Shown here: positions 52,492 through 60,513 of the stretch, in pieces | How the letters are laid out: each line of letters begins with the position of its first letter | Position numbering within the stretch: position 1 is the first letter of the stretch | Assembly (NCBI GenBank): GCA_038880555.1 | Contig: JAVZRN010000002.1 | Location: 1-64,000 of the forward strand | Length of the DNA stretch: 64,000 nucleotides | DNA from: Candidatus Bathyarchaeia archaeon | GTDB taxonomy: Archaea > Thermoproteota > Bathyarchaeia > Bathyarchaeales > Bathycorpusculaceae | Direction: 5' to 3' | Made by a program: the position numbers and the translations under genes | Notes under the pieces: model-generated | Told to the model about the DNA's origin: nothing | What the model saw: only the letters and a program-made list of their open reading frames with translations | Databases searched by the model: none

Positions 52492-52739
52492 TTCTCCTCC
52501 TCAACCAGAATAGCGTAATTATCCTTTGTGGGGTTAGCCAAAAGCCTCTTACACATCTCCTCAGCCTTCGCCAAGGCTTCATCCCTAGAATCAGCCAGAA
52601 CAACGACACTGTAAACCTTGCTGACGCTGACCTTCTCAACTTTATAGCCCAGCTCCCTAAGCAAACGGGCTGTGGTCTCGCCTTCAGGGTCGCTATGCCC
52701 TGGCTTCAAGCCAACCTCAATTTTCAAACGATATTTCAT
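52488..52739 (-). CDS. purS: Phosphoribosylformylglycinamidine synthase, PurS subunit
   Basis: 83 residues. YRLKIEVGLKPGHSDPEGET and LLRELGYKVEKVSVSKVYSV fit PurS, the dimeric bridge that joins PurL and PurQ. Translationally coupled to purL. Confidence 0.93.
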   Translation of the reverse strand: MKYRLKIEVGLKPGHSDPEGETTARLLRELGYKVEKVSVSKVYSVVVLADSRDEALAKAEEMCKRLLANPTKDNYAILVEEEK

Positions 52740-52793
52740 AGGCTAAATTTCACGTAAGCCGATTTAAACACTTTCACCACAGAGAAGACAAAC

Positions 52794-53876
52794 CTACCTT
52801 TTCAAAAGCATCCTCTTGCCTTTATAGAATATTCGGATTCCACCAGTGCTTGTCACACATCCTATAGCTTCGGCATGCACCCCAGACCTTTCCAAAACGT
52901 CAACAACCCTATCCACATCTTGCTTGTCAACCACTACCGCGAAGCCCCAGCCCATATTAAAAGTCTTAAACATCTCCTCATCCGATATTTTGCCGCCAAG
53001 CTCAGAAGCAGCCCTCTGAATCACCTCAAAAATGGGCTGGGGCTTAAAATTGTTAAACTCGAAGCCTATCCCCTTCGAGAAAAGCATTAAACGGTCAAAC
53101 TTCAAGTAGGCATCACCAGTAATATGCACAGCAGCCTTAACCCTCACCTCGTCCGCAACCCGCAGGAAAGGCTTAACATAAATCCTAGTAGGCTCTAAAA
53201 CCTCATAAACCAGTTCTCTTTCAAGAGGTTCAGGAACGTCAAACGGGTCGTATATGCCACCCCAACACTTAAACAAAACCCTCCGCGCCAATGTCACACC
53301 ATTACTGTGAATTCCAGAACTCCGCAAACCAACAACAACATCACCAGGCTTAACATCCCTCCCATAAATAATTTTGTCCTTAGAAACTTCACCAACAGAA
53401 GCAAAAACCATGTCAAAACCCTTTCCCTCCACCAAACCCTTAATCAAATCAGCAACATCACCAATCTCGCCGCCCGGAACAACACACTCAGCCTCAACAG
53501 CCCCCCTCACAATACCCTTCATCCACTCCCTAACCAAACTTGGGTTGGAAACTTGAGCATGAATATTATCAACAACGGCTAAAGGTTTAGCGCCGGAACG
53601 AATAACATCATTAACAGCCATAGCAACACCATCAACACCAATAGTATCGTACTTGTCAGCCAACTGAGCCACCAAAACCTTAGTGCCAACACCCTCCACA
53701 ACAAGATCCAAATAGACGCCATCGCGAAAAGGAAAAATCACTCCATAAGGAAGCTGCAAAACCCCACCATAACGACTAAAACCATAAGTCCTCCACAGAA
53801 AGCGCAAAGCACCCTTCGCCCTAATCCTTAACCTCCTATCAACACCGGCGCCAGCATAAGTAAACTCGCTGGACAA
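52794..53876 (-). CDS. purM: Phosphoribosylformylglycinamidine cyclo-ligase (AIR synthetase)
   Basis: About 360 residues. GVGTKVLVAQLADKYDTIGVD, VAMAVNDVIRSGAKPLAVVD, LVEGKGFDMVFASVGEV and GLRSSGIHSNGVTLARRV are the PurM core; the enzyme closes FGAM to aminoimidazole ribotide. I chose the TTG at 53876 with GGGGG seven bases upstream; a TTG at 53894 would add a cysteine-rich CGGCC stretch not typical of PurM. First gene of the purM-purS-purL-purQ operon; no other genes up to 53957. Confidence 0.93.
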   Translation of the reverse strand: MSSEFTYAGAGVDRRLRIRAKGALRFLWRTYGFSRYGGVLQLPYGVIFPFRDGVYLDLVVEGVGTKVLVAQLADKYDTIGVDGVAMAVNDVIRSGAKPLAVVDNIHAQVSNPSLVREWMKGIVRGAVEAECVVPGGEIGDVADLIKGLVEGKGFDMVFASVGEVSKDKIIYGRDVKPGDVVVGLRSSGIHSNGVTLARRVLFKCWGGIYDPFDVPEPLERELVYEVLEPTRIYVKPFLRVADEVRVKAAVHITGDAYLKFDRLMLFSKGIGFEFNNFKPQPIFEVIQRAASELGGKISDEEMFKTFNMGWGFAVVVDKQDVDRVVDVLERSGVHAEAIGCVTSTGGIRIFYKGKRMLLKR

Positions 53877-53956
53877 ACAACAACCCCCGCACAACTACAC
53901 CAATCTACAAAAAGCGCCTTTTAAAGATTCACCAAAAGAAATCAACAAAGGTTTTT

Positions 53957-54028
53957 TGGGGGCAGGCGGATTCGAACCTCACGCCGAAAGGAGAAGGGAG
54001 AAAATCATAAGCCGAAACTCCGCCTGCC
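53957..54028. other. tRNA-3'-end-like sequence inside an inverted repeat
   Basis: On the minus strand GGTTCGAATCCGCC runs into TGCCCCCA (53957-53978), which looks like a T-loop, T-stem 3' strand and acceptor end of a tRNA. The T-stem 5' strand pairs poorly (TGAGG against CCGCC) and no 5' tRNA half or anticodon arm is found. TCCGCCTGCC of this piece is the exact inverse of GGCAGGCGGA at 54019-54028, inside the 3' end of the regulator gene, 48 bases away. It may be a relic attachment site, or a hairpin terminator. Confidence 0.45.
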
Positions 54029-54403
54029 TCTCCCCTTCGCTATCGTTTGCCTACCAGCGCATTCGCGAATAACACTAGTATATGCCTCTGCTTCAGCATC
54101 CTCCAGAAACATCTCTAATAACGCGTAGTACAACCTTAAAAACTCCAAACCTTTCCCGCTAGTCTTATATAAGATCTTCCTCCCATCAGCCTCAGCATCA
54201 ATAAAACCCATCCTAACAAGATAGCTTAAGTACCTTTGAAGCTGCGCGTAATTAGTATTTAGGCGATTCGCAATAACAAAACGACTTACCCCCTCAATAG
54301 CAATCTCAAGAATAGACGCTATAATCTCAAAGGAACTCCGATACCTCTTACCGAAAACGCGCTCCTTGTTAATCAACGGAAACTTTTCTAAAACAACCCC
54401 CAT
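54005..54403 (-). CDS. Winged-helix transcriptional regulator
   Basis: 132 residues. IASILEIAIEGVSRFVIANR, NYAQLQRYLSYLVRMGFIDA and KILYKTSGKGLEFLRLYYAL give the helix-helix-wing pattern of archaeal ArsR/PadR-like or PF14947-type regulators with a C-terminal helix. It faces the surface-protein genes across a 167-base region with direct repeats. The C-terminal RGRRSFGL is encoded by part of the inverted repeat shared with the tRNA-like sequence, so the 3' end may have been rebuilt. Confidence 0.75.
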   Translation of the reverse strand: MGVVLEKFPLINKERVFGKRYRSSFEIIASILEIAIEGVSRFVIANRLNTNYAQLQRYLSYLVRMGFIDAEADGRKILYKTSGKGLEFLRLYYALLEMFLEDAEAEAYTSVIRECAGRQTIAKGRGRRSFGL

Positions 54404-54457
54404 TCCAATAACCTAACATATTTCTAAGGCTTTAAAGGAAAATGGATTTTTTCCATA

Positions 54458-54558
54458 GAAACCATTGAATAAAAACACAATTATGACTGCAACCGTTGAA
54501 AGTTAAAAATAGTTATATACGCTCGCCTTTATATTATTTCAATTGAAACTGTTGAAAG
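54458..54558. promoter_or_regulatory. Divergent control region with three direct repeats
   Basis: GAAACCATTGAA (54458), GCAACCGTTGAAAG (54489) and GAAACTGTTGAAAG (54545) are three related direct repeats; TTTCAATTGAAA at 54537-54548 is a perfect palindrome. AGTTATATACG (54511) and CTTTATATTA (54528) are possible TATA boxes for the plus-strand genes. The facing winged-helix gene is the natural candidate regulator. Confidence 0.5.
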
Positions 54559-54570
54559 GGTAATCGAATT

Positions 54571-55182
54571 ATGTCGGAACATAAACTAACATCTAATGAA
54601 ATACGCTTTTTAGAAGAAGCATTAAGCTCAGATTATAAAGTTGCCAGCATTCGCCTAAGAGAAGGCGAGTATCAATACGAACTCTCAAAAGCCATAGCAA
54701 ACTTTCAGTTAGAACTAAATTTCCCAGATGTCAAAGAACTAGTTAAAAGGCTTCACGGCGAAGAAAAAGTAAACGACGTTCAGCTCATCCGCAAAACCCA
54801 AACAATCCTCAAAAAATTAGAGAAAAGCGGAGTAATAAAAATTCTGCCAAAAACTAAGCCGTGGGAACTACAGCGGTACGCTCTTCTAAGCCTAAAATTC
54901 ATCGACAGCGACAAAAACCATGTATCCCTTGTAACAGACGAACAAATACAGCAAGCAAAAGAAAAATTAAAGGCAATTCTCAACCAACATAAAGTACCAA
55001 GATATCCTACAAGACTTTTAAAACTAAAAGCCTACATATTGGCTTTCATAATAGCCCTTTCTCACGCTATCCTCGTTTGGAATTTACTACAACCCATTAT
55101 CGACCCGATTATTGTTGTAGGATCATTTTCAATAGCCATTTTATGCTCTATTACTCTCGGAAGAACGCTATCACAAGATTAA
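54571..55182 (+). CDS. Winged-helix-like protein with two C-terminal membrane helices
   Basis: 203 residues. N-terminal 150 residues are charged and helical, with an HTH-like stretch (KTQTILKKLEKSGVIKIL then ALLSLKFID). Two hydrophobic helices follow, AYILAFIIALSHAILVWNLL and IIVVGSFSIAILCSITLG. This suits a membrane-bound regulator or sensor. ATG at 54571 with GAAAGGG upstream. The surface protein gene follows about 35 bases on. Confidence 0.65.
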   Translation: MSEHKLTSNEIRFLEEALSSDYKVASIRLREGEYQYELSKAIANFQLELNFPDVKELVKRLHGEEKVNDVQLIRKTQTILKKLEKSGVIKILPKTKPWELQRYALLSLKFIDSDKNHVSLVTDEQIQQAKEKLKAILNQHKVPRYPTRLLKLKAYILAFIIALSHAILVWNLLQPIIDPIIVVGSFSIAILCSITLGRTLSQD

Positions 55183-55215
55183 ACGAGTAACAAACATTTA
55201 TGGGGGTGTCAGGAA

Positions 55216-56817
55216 ACGAAGAAAAACCTGCTTAAAACAATCTTAATCCCACTAATATTGTGCCTATACGTAACTGCAGTCCTCAAAAGCGACAAAATGC
55301 TCACAAATGCCAGCTCAACAATTTTAATTGTCCCCGACGATTTTGACAGTATTCAAGACGCCATTAATAATGCAAGTCAAGGAGACATAATCTACGTATG
55401 TTCAGGAACATACCCAGAAAATGTTCTTATCAATAAAAGTATTACATTAATAGGAGAAAACCGAGAAAACACAATTATAGATGGAGGCGGCGTAGGAAAC
55501 GTAATTTCAATACAAGCTTCAAACGTTAACATCAGCGGTTTTACCATACGGAACAGTGATCCCCGTGCAGGTTGCGGGATATATGCGGACCGCGTTAAAA
55601 ACATCGTGATAAGCAACAGTAAAGTAGAAAGCAATAACATAGGGATTCAAATAACATTTTCAAGTCAGAATCAAATATGTGGAAATACGATATCAAAAAA
55701 CTATTTTGGCGTTCAACTTATTTATTCAAGCGGCAACACAATATGTAGAAATGATTTTAAGGACAATTTTGATGGAATCGACATTTATTACTATTCTTTC
55801 AACAACACGATTTATGAAAATACATTCTCCAGTAATGATTGGGGCATATATATCTGGAATAGTGACAACAACGTTTTTTACCACAACAATTTCATCAATA
55901 ACAATTACAACGTTTATGCTGAGCAGACAACTAATACGTGGAGCGTCGATGGTGAGGGCAATTATTGGGATAACTATAATGGGAAAGATTTAAACAAAGA
56001 CGGTATAGGCGATTTTCCCTATAACATTACCGAAGGAAACATCGATCATTATCCTTTGATGGGAATGTTTCACAAATTTATTGCGCTTTTTAGCGGAAAC
56101 ATTAATTATGTCGTTATAATATCTAATTCAACGATTCTTGATTTTACATTTAAAATGATGGCTGAAATGAAAGCTAGAGTTATACTTTTTAATGCTAGCG
56201 GTGACGGTGGTTCTGCAAGTTTTAGTAGGGTTGTCATTCCTAAAGCATTAATGAAAAGCATACATGCAGTGCTTGTTAATGAGGAAGAGGTTAATGCAAC
56301 TTTGCTTAATGTTGAAGATATGGATCATTTCTACTTGTATATTGGGCATTCTAGTGGCTGTTCTATCAAAATAGTGTATTCGGAACTCCTAGACTGGTAT
56401 CATCAGTTGCTTGAGAAGTATCATGTCTTGAATGAGTCCTATTCGGAGTTGCTTAATAGGTATCGCGGTTTGAACGAATCATACTCCGTGCTTTTGGACG
56501 GATATAGTCGGCTGCTTTCTGATTATTCGGAGCTTTTGGAACTAAGTGCAAGCTTCCAAGAATTTAATGCAAGCATTAATGCGCTTATTGAAAAGCTTAA
56601 CACGTTGAATGCGACGCTTGATAATATTTTAAGAGATTACAGTGAACTTCAAAATGAATTCAATGTTATAGACTCATTGTATCAGGCTCAAACGCAAAAT
56701 TTCAGAGGTTTGATGTATATCTTCGCTGCAACAACAGCCATTTTCATCTTAACAACTATTTACTTCTCAAAGAAGGCGCATGAAAAAGTTTCTGAATCAA
56801 AAAAGCATGCATCATGA
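55216..56817 (+). CDS. NosD-like beta-helix surface protein with coiled-coil stalk, probable ACG start
   Basis: About 533 residues. Signal peptide KKNLLKTILIPLILCLYV, then a right-handed parallel beta-helix (about 35-290) with NosD/PbH1-type units such as NNIGIQITFSSQNQICGNTI and a SIQDAINNASQGDIIYV start. After a beta-rich region (about 300-390) comes a coiled-coil stalk with repeats NESYSELLNRYRGL and NESYSVLLDGYSRL, then one membrane helix (LMYIFAATTAIFILTTIYF) and a basic tail. The first ordinary start, TTG at 55258, would cut off the signal peptide; ACG at 55216, eight bases after GGGGGTG, reads as T-KKNLLKT, where ATG would be expected. Surface adhesin or sugar-binding role inferred. 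Confidence 0.8.
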   Translation, partial: TKKNLLKTILIPLILCLYVTAVLKSDKMLTNASSTILIVPDDFDSIQDAINNASQGDIIYVCSGTYPENVLINKSITLIGENRENTIIDGGGVGNVISIQASNVNISGFTIRNSDPRAGCGIYADRVKNIVISNSKVESNNIGIQITFSSQNQICGNTISKNYFGVQLIYSSGNTICRNDFKDNFDGIDIYYYSFNNTIYENTFSSNDWGIYIWNSDNNVFYHNNFINNNYNVYAEQTTNTWSVDGEGNYWDNYNGKDLNKDGIGDFPYNITEGNIDHYPLMGMFHKFIALFSGNINYVVIISNSTILDFTFKMMAEMKARVILFNASGDGGSASFSRVVIPKALMKSIHAVLVNEEEVNATLLNVEDMDHFYLYIGHSSGCSIKIVYSELLDWYHQLLEKYHVLNESYSELLNRYRGLNESYSVLLDGYSRLLSDYSELLELSASFQEFNASINALIEKLNTLNATLDNILRDYSELQNEFNVIDSLYQAQTQNFRGLMYIFAATTAIFILTTIYFSKKAHEKVSESKKHAS

Positions 56818-56916
56818 CCCTAAATTATTAAAATTGTTTTTCGGCGAAGGTTTTAATACATGTTTACTTTACAAAATTGAGAAGACGGAAAAGAGAAGAT
56901 TTAAGTATATTTTATT

Positions 56917-56989
56917 GCGGCCGTAGTCTAGCCTGGTAGGACTTCGGCCTCCCGAGCCGGCGACCCGGGTTCAAATCCCGGCGGCCGCA
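56917..56989 (+). tRNA. tRNA-Gly(CCC)
   Basis: Full cloverleaf without intron. Acceptor GCGGCCG pairs with CGGCCGC; D-arm GTCT...GGAC; anticodon arm TCGGC-CTCCCGA-GCCGG with anticodon CCC at 56950-56952; T-arm CCGGG-TTCAAAT-CCCGG; discriminator A. CCA is not encoded. It reads GGG glycine codons. Confidence 0.95.
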
Positions 56990-57058
56990 CTTTCTGAATT
57001 TTATTTGCGACTGAGGTTCGAATGGTAAACATTAAAATGGACCGCGCCTTTCAGGTTT

Positions 57059-57949
57059 GTGGTGTTTGGTTTGCACTTGCCTGTTATGAAGGATGAGGTT
57101 ATCAGTTTTCTTGATCCAAAGCCATGTGAGGATTTTGTTGACTGTACTGTGGGGATGGGTGGTCATGCTTTGGCGGTTTTGGAGCGGACTGGGCCTTCTG
57201 GCAGGGTTTTGGGGATAGATGTCGACCCCACAATTTTGGAGAGGCTTAAGTGTAAAGTTGATGGTACGGATTATGGGGAGCGTTTGGTTCTAGTGTGTGA
57301 TAACTTTGCTAACTTGGGTAGAATAGTTGAGAAATATGCCTTTAAGTATGTTTCTGGGGTTTTGTTTGATTTGGGGTTGTCAAGCTGGCACTTAGAGGAA
57401 AGCGGTCGGGGGTTTTCTTTCCTCAGAAATGAGCCGCTTGATATGCGGTACAGCCCAAAAAATTCATTGACCGCCGAAACTATAGTAAACTTTTGGAGTT
57501 TTAAAGACATTTGGAGGATTTTGAGAGTTTACGGGCAGGAAAGGTTTTCGAGAAAAATTGCTGAAGAAATTGTGCGGTCCAGACCTCTGAAAACCACTGT
57601 GGATTTGGTTATGGCTGTCGAGAGAGCAACGCCATCATGGTATCATAGGGGGAGAATCCATTTTGCAACTAGGACTTTTCAGGCTTTGAGGATAGCCGTA
57701 AACAACGAGTTGGAGAATTTGGAGAAAGCTTTGCCTCAAGCTTTGGACGTATTGGGTGAGGGGGGTAGGCTTGTGGTTATCTCTTTCCATTCCTTGGAGG
57801 ACCGCATTGTAAAAAATTTTCTGAGGGAGAAAGCCAAAAAGGGTGTTGTTAAGATTTTGACGAAAAAGCCTGTTAGACCTTCTAAGGAGGAGGTTGCGGA
57901 AAATCCCAGGGCCAGGTCTGCTAGGCTTAGAGCTGCATTGAAACTTTAA
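57059..57949 (+). CDS. rsmH: 16S rRNA (cytosine1402-N4)-methyltransferase
   Basis: 296 residues. LHLPVMKDEVISFL, DCTVGMGGHALAVLE (SAM loop), GIDVDPTILERL, FDLGLSSWHLE, GRGFSFLRNEPLDMRYS, RTFQALRIAVNNELENLEKA and ISFHSLEDRIVKNFL are diagnostic for RsmH (MraW). The enzyme methylates N4 of C1402 in bacterial 16S rRNA. The family is bacterial, so this gene 69 bases after a tRNA gene may be a transfer. GTG start at 57059. Confidence 0.92.
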   Translation: MVFGLHLPVMKDEVISFLDPKPCEDFVDCTVGMGGHALAVLERTGPSGRVLGIDVDPTILERLKCKVDGTDYGERLVLVCDNFANLGRIVEKYAFKYVSGVLFDLGLSSWHLEESGRGFSFLRNEPLDMRYSPKNSLTAETIVNFWSFKDIWRILRVYGQERFSRKIAEEIVRSRPLKTTVDLVMAVERATPSWYHRGRIHFATRTFQALRIAVNNELENLEKALPQALDVLGEGGRLVVISFHSLEDRIVKNFLREKAKKGVVKILTKKPVRPSKEEVAENPRARSARLRAALKL

Positions 57950-58380
57950 GCCTTTAAGGTTGTGTTATTGAGGTTTATGGCTTTTAATGCTCGCTCAAGT
58001 TGTTTAATTTCTTTGAGGATTATGTCTGAGTGGGTTGTTATCCATGGGCTTGGGTTCTTGATTTTGCATATGCATATGGTTTTCTTCCCATTCTTTTTTG
58101 CGTAGAAGAGTTCCATGCATGTCCCAGCGGAAAGCTTAGGCATATAAGCGATTAAAATGTCGCATTTTTCTATGTCTTCTAAATCCCTTCTTATGAAGTC
58201 TGCTGCTGGAACTTTCTCCCACCAGCCGTGTTCTGTGCCTTTGTAGATTATTTTTTCGCGTTGCCATGGATCGACTGGCTCGTATCCGCAGCGAATGCAG
58301 ATGCGTCTTATCGTCTCTCTGTAGGATTGCTTTGTCTCCATGCCTTGGATTGGTCCGGAGATGAAGGCTTTTCTTTTCAT
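57946..58380 (-). CDS. Nucleoside 2-deoxyribosyltransferase-like protein
   Basis: 144 residues. AFISGPIQGMETKQSYR, DFIRRDLEDIEKCDILIAY and LSAGTCMELFYAKKNGKK match the nucleoside-deoxyribosyltransferase/DUF4406 fold (the Asp, SAGT and E positions are kept). It may cleave or exchange N-glycosidic bonds of nucleosides. Converges on rsmH with a four-base overlap. Confidence 0.7.
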   Translation of the reverse strand: MKRKAFISGPIQGMETKQSYRETIRRICIRCGYEPVDPWQREKIIYKGTEHGWWEKVPAADFIRRDLEDIEKCDILIAYMPKLSAGTCMELFYAKKNGKKTICICKIKNPSPWITTHSDIILKEIKQLERALKAINLNNTTLKA

Positions 58381-58460
58381 GTGACTGGCGCCCTGTGCGT
58401 GTTTTATGGAAAGAATTAAGTGTTTGACGTATATTTTGGTTTTTAAACGTTTGAAAAGGG

Positions 58461-59735
58461 ATGCGTAGTTTGGGACTGCTTGAACCTCTAATTGCTGTGG
58501 TGATTTCCTTCTGTTTTCTCGGAGTTCTGCTTTATAAACGTGTTAATTTGGGGATAACCTTAAACGCAACAGCTTTTCTTTTGGCTTTGCTTACGCTTGA
58601 TTTGTGGAACATTCCGAATGTAGCCTATGAAACCATTGACCCTTTGAAGGGTGAGGGAATTCTTGCGATTTCGGTTATCCTCGCAACGTTTGGCATAATG
58701 TGGTTAAGCCAGCTTTATAAGGAGACGGGAGAAATCGCAAAATTAAGCGAGAGTCTAAGCCGGCTTATTAAAAATCCGAAGATTGTTTTAAGCGTGCTCC
58801 CGGCTGTGATAGGTTTCCTTCCAGTGGCTGGTGGGGCGCTGATGTCTGCTCCCATAGTGGATTCTGAGGCTGAAAAGCTGAAATTGAAGCCTGAGAAGAA
58901 GGCTTATGTGAATTTGTGGTTTAGGCACACTATTTTTCCGGTTTATCCGTTGAGTCAAGTGCTCATAGTGACGGCTGGCTTGACAGGAGTAGCCTTATTC
59001 TCAATTATTTTGCTTCAAATTCCAACGGTTATAGTGATGGTTGTTGTTGGCTTTTTGTTGGGCTTCTGGAAGGTTCAAAGTGCAAAAAGCGAAGGAAATT
59101 TTGAAATGGCAAAAAATAATGCCAGTTTAGAGTTTAAACGGTTCCTTGCATCTTTCTTTCCTATATTAGCGACCATTGTTGTGGCTGTTTTTATAGATGC
59201 GTTGAGTTACGGCTTGTCTAGGCTGGGTTTTGATGTTTTAATAGCGACTTTTGCTGGTTTGGTGGTTTTAGCTGTAATTTCTCGGCTGAACCGCAAAATT
59301 CTGGTGAAGCCACTTAAGGAATGGGGGATTTACGGGGTTACCCTTGCTGTTTATGGAGCCTTTCTACTTCGAAATGTAATGGTTGCCTCCGGAGTTTCGG
59401 AGATTTTCAAGCAGTTTGTTGCCAATGCAGATGCCACTTTGCCGTTGACAGTTATACCTGCAACTTTAGGTTTTCTAACTGGCTCTCCGCTTGGGGCAAT
59501 AGCCATAAGCGCGCCCATTTTGAAAGGGGTTCTAATTTTTTCGCCAAAAACCGCTGCGCTTTTGTACATCAGCGCCTATCTTGGATATACCATTTCGCCC
59601 ACACACCTTTGTTTCACCTTCACCGCTGACTATTTCAAAAGCCCTCTTAGCAAGGTCTATAGGTATGTGATTCCTTCATTCATGGTTACTTTTGCAACAG
59701 CCTTGCTGGTTTATTTTCTGCCCTTCTCCATTTAA
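58461..59735 (+). CDS. DUF401-family membrane transporter
   Basis: 424 residues and about ten to twelve membrane helices, e.g. LIAVVISFCFLGVLLYKRV and IVLSVLPAVIGFLPVAGGAL. LPVAGGALMSAPI and GSPLGAIAISAPIL are paired re-entrant-like loops, as in the DUF401 (COG1906) family, an ion-transporter-like group. Substrate unknown. ATG at 58461 follows AAAAGGG. Confidence 0.85.
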   Translation: MRSLGLLEPLIAVVISFCFLGVLLYKRVNLGITLNATAFLLALLTLDLWNIPNVAYETIDPLKGEGILAISVILATFGIMWLSQLYKETGEIAKLSESLSRLIKNPKIVLSVLPAVIGFLPVAGGALMSAPIVDSEAEKLKLKPEKKAYVNLWFRHTIFPVYPLSQVLIVTAGLTGVALFSIILLQIPTVIVMVVVGFLLGFWKVQSAKSEGNFEMAKNNASLEFKRFLASFFPILATIVVAVFIDALSYGLSRLGFDVLIATFAGLVVLAVISRLNRKILVKPLKEWGIYGVTLAVYGAFLLRNVMVASGVSEIFKQFVANADATLPLTVIPATLGFLTGSPLGAIAISAPILKGVLIFSPKTAALLYISAYLGYTISPTHLCFTFTADYFKSPLSKVYRYVIPSFMVTFATALLVYFLPFSI

Positions 59736-59768
59736 AAACGCTTAAAAGTTTGCGATGTTAAGGCGTAA

Positions 59769-60050
59769 TTGAATAAAATGGCTTTGGCACTGAGTGGGGA
59801 AACGCTTTACGAGTTGGGTATAACTATAATTTTCATAGGCGTCATGATAGTTCTTGCAGCTTTTGTTCTGTTCTTTCTCTTAAGCATAAAAAGTGGAAGA
59901 GTACGGGGCGGCGGAGCATTAATCATTGGGCCTTTTCCAATAGTTTTTGGCAGCGATAGGGAATCCGTCAAGACTATTTTGTGGCTTTCGATAATGCTTA
60001 CAGCGCTTCTCTTCGTTATCTTCATCGTACTTTATTTGTTGGGTAGGTGA
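59769..60050 (+). CDS. DUF131-family small membrane protein, copy 1
   Basis: About 93 residues. Two membrane helices (LGITIIFIGVMIVLAAFVLF and the C-terminal one) flank GGGALIIGPFPIVFGSDRES, the DUF131 (TIGR00304) hallmark. Function unknown. TTG at 59769 or ATG at 59778. Followed six bases later by a second family member. Confidence 0.85.
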   Translation: MNKMALALSGETLYELGITIIFIGVMIVLAAFVLFFLLSIKSGRVRGGGALIIGPFPIVFGSDRESVKTILWLSIMLTALLFVIFIVLYLLGR

Positions 60051-60056
60051 AAGCAA

Positions 60057-60332
60057 ATGGTATCTGAAAAAGAAGAAACCGAATGGATTAGACGCTTCAT
60101 GATGCTGTTTTTCATAGGCTTCTTTATAATTTTAGCGGGCGTCATAATAACGGTGGCCGCTGCACTGTTATTTGGTGAAGGTACCGCAAGCATTGGAGGC
60201 TTCATTCTTATAGGACCTTTTCCCATAGTTTTTGGCGCTGGTCCAAAAGCCACATGGCTTGCCCTATTTGCCATAATTCTCGGAATTTTAAGCCTTATAC
60301 TGTTCCTTGTATTGTGGCGGCGAAAAAGTTAA
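60057..60332 (+). CDS. DUF131-family small membrane protein, copy 2
   Basis: 91 residues. FFIGFFIILAGVIITVAAAL, GGFILIGPFPIVFGAG and a C-terminal helix (ALFAIILGILSLILFLVLW). Same IGPFPIVFG core as copy 1, so a tandem duplication that may form a heterodimer. Ends RRKS. Confidence 0.85.
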   Translation: MVSEKEETEWIRRFMMLFFIGFFIILAGVIITVAAALLFGEGTASIGGFILIGPFPIVFGAGPKATWLALFAIILGILSLILFLVLWRRKS

Positions 60333-60350
60333 TGAAGCTTGTCTAAGGGT

Positions 60351-60467
60351 TCAGCTTTCCTTCCCTTCCTTGCCGTAAAAAATGTGTAGGAATATCAGTA
60401 CTAGGACAATAAGTGTTGCCGTCATCAACACGTATTTGAGGGTTTCAAAGTATGCTCCAATGCTCAC
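60351..60467 (-). CDS. 38-residue single-helix membrane protein
   Basis: GTG at 60465-60467 follows AAAAGGGGAT at six bases. The product MSIGAYFETLKYVLMTATLI continues as one membrane helix (VLVLIFLHIF) and ends YGKEGKES. It has good ribosome-binding spacing and a coherent helix, so it looks real despite its size. Possibly a small subunit or regulator of a membrane complex. It converges with the DUF131 pair. Confidence 0.6.
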   Translation of the reverse strand: MSIGAYFETLKYVLMTATLIVLVLIFLHIFYGKEGKES

Positions 60468-60513
60468 TTGAAATCCCCTTTTCCACGCCTTTCCTAATTC
60501 TTACTTGTGGTAT

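Noticed and set aside
53957..54035. Complete tRNA gene on the minus strand
   Set aside because: No D-arm, anticodon arm or matching acceptor 5' strand; the T-stem is mispaired. Kept only as a tRNA-tail-like sequence.
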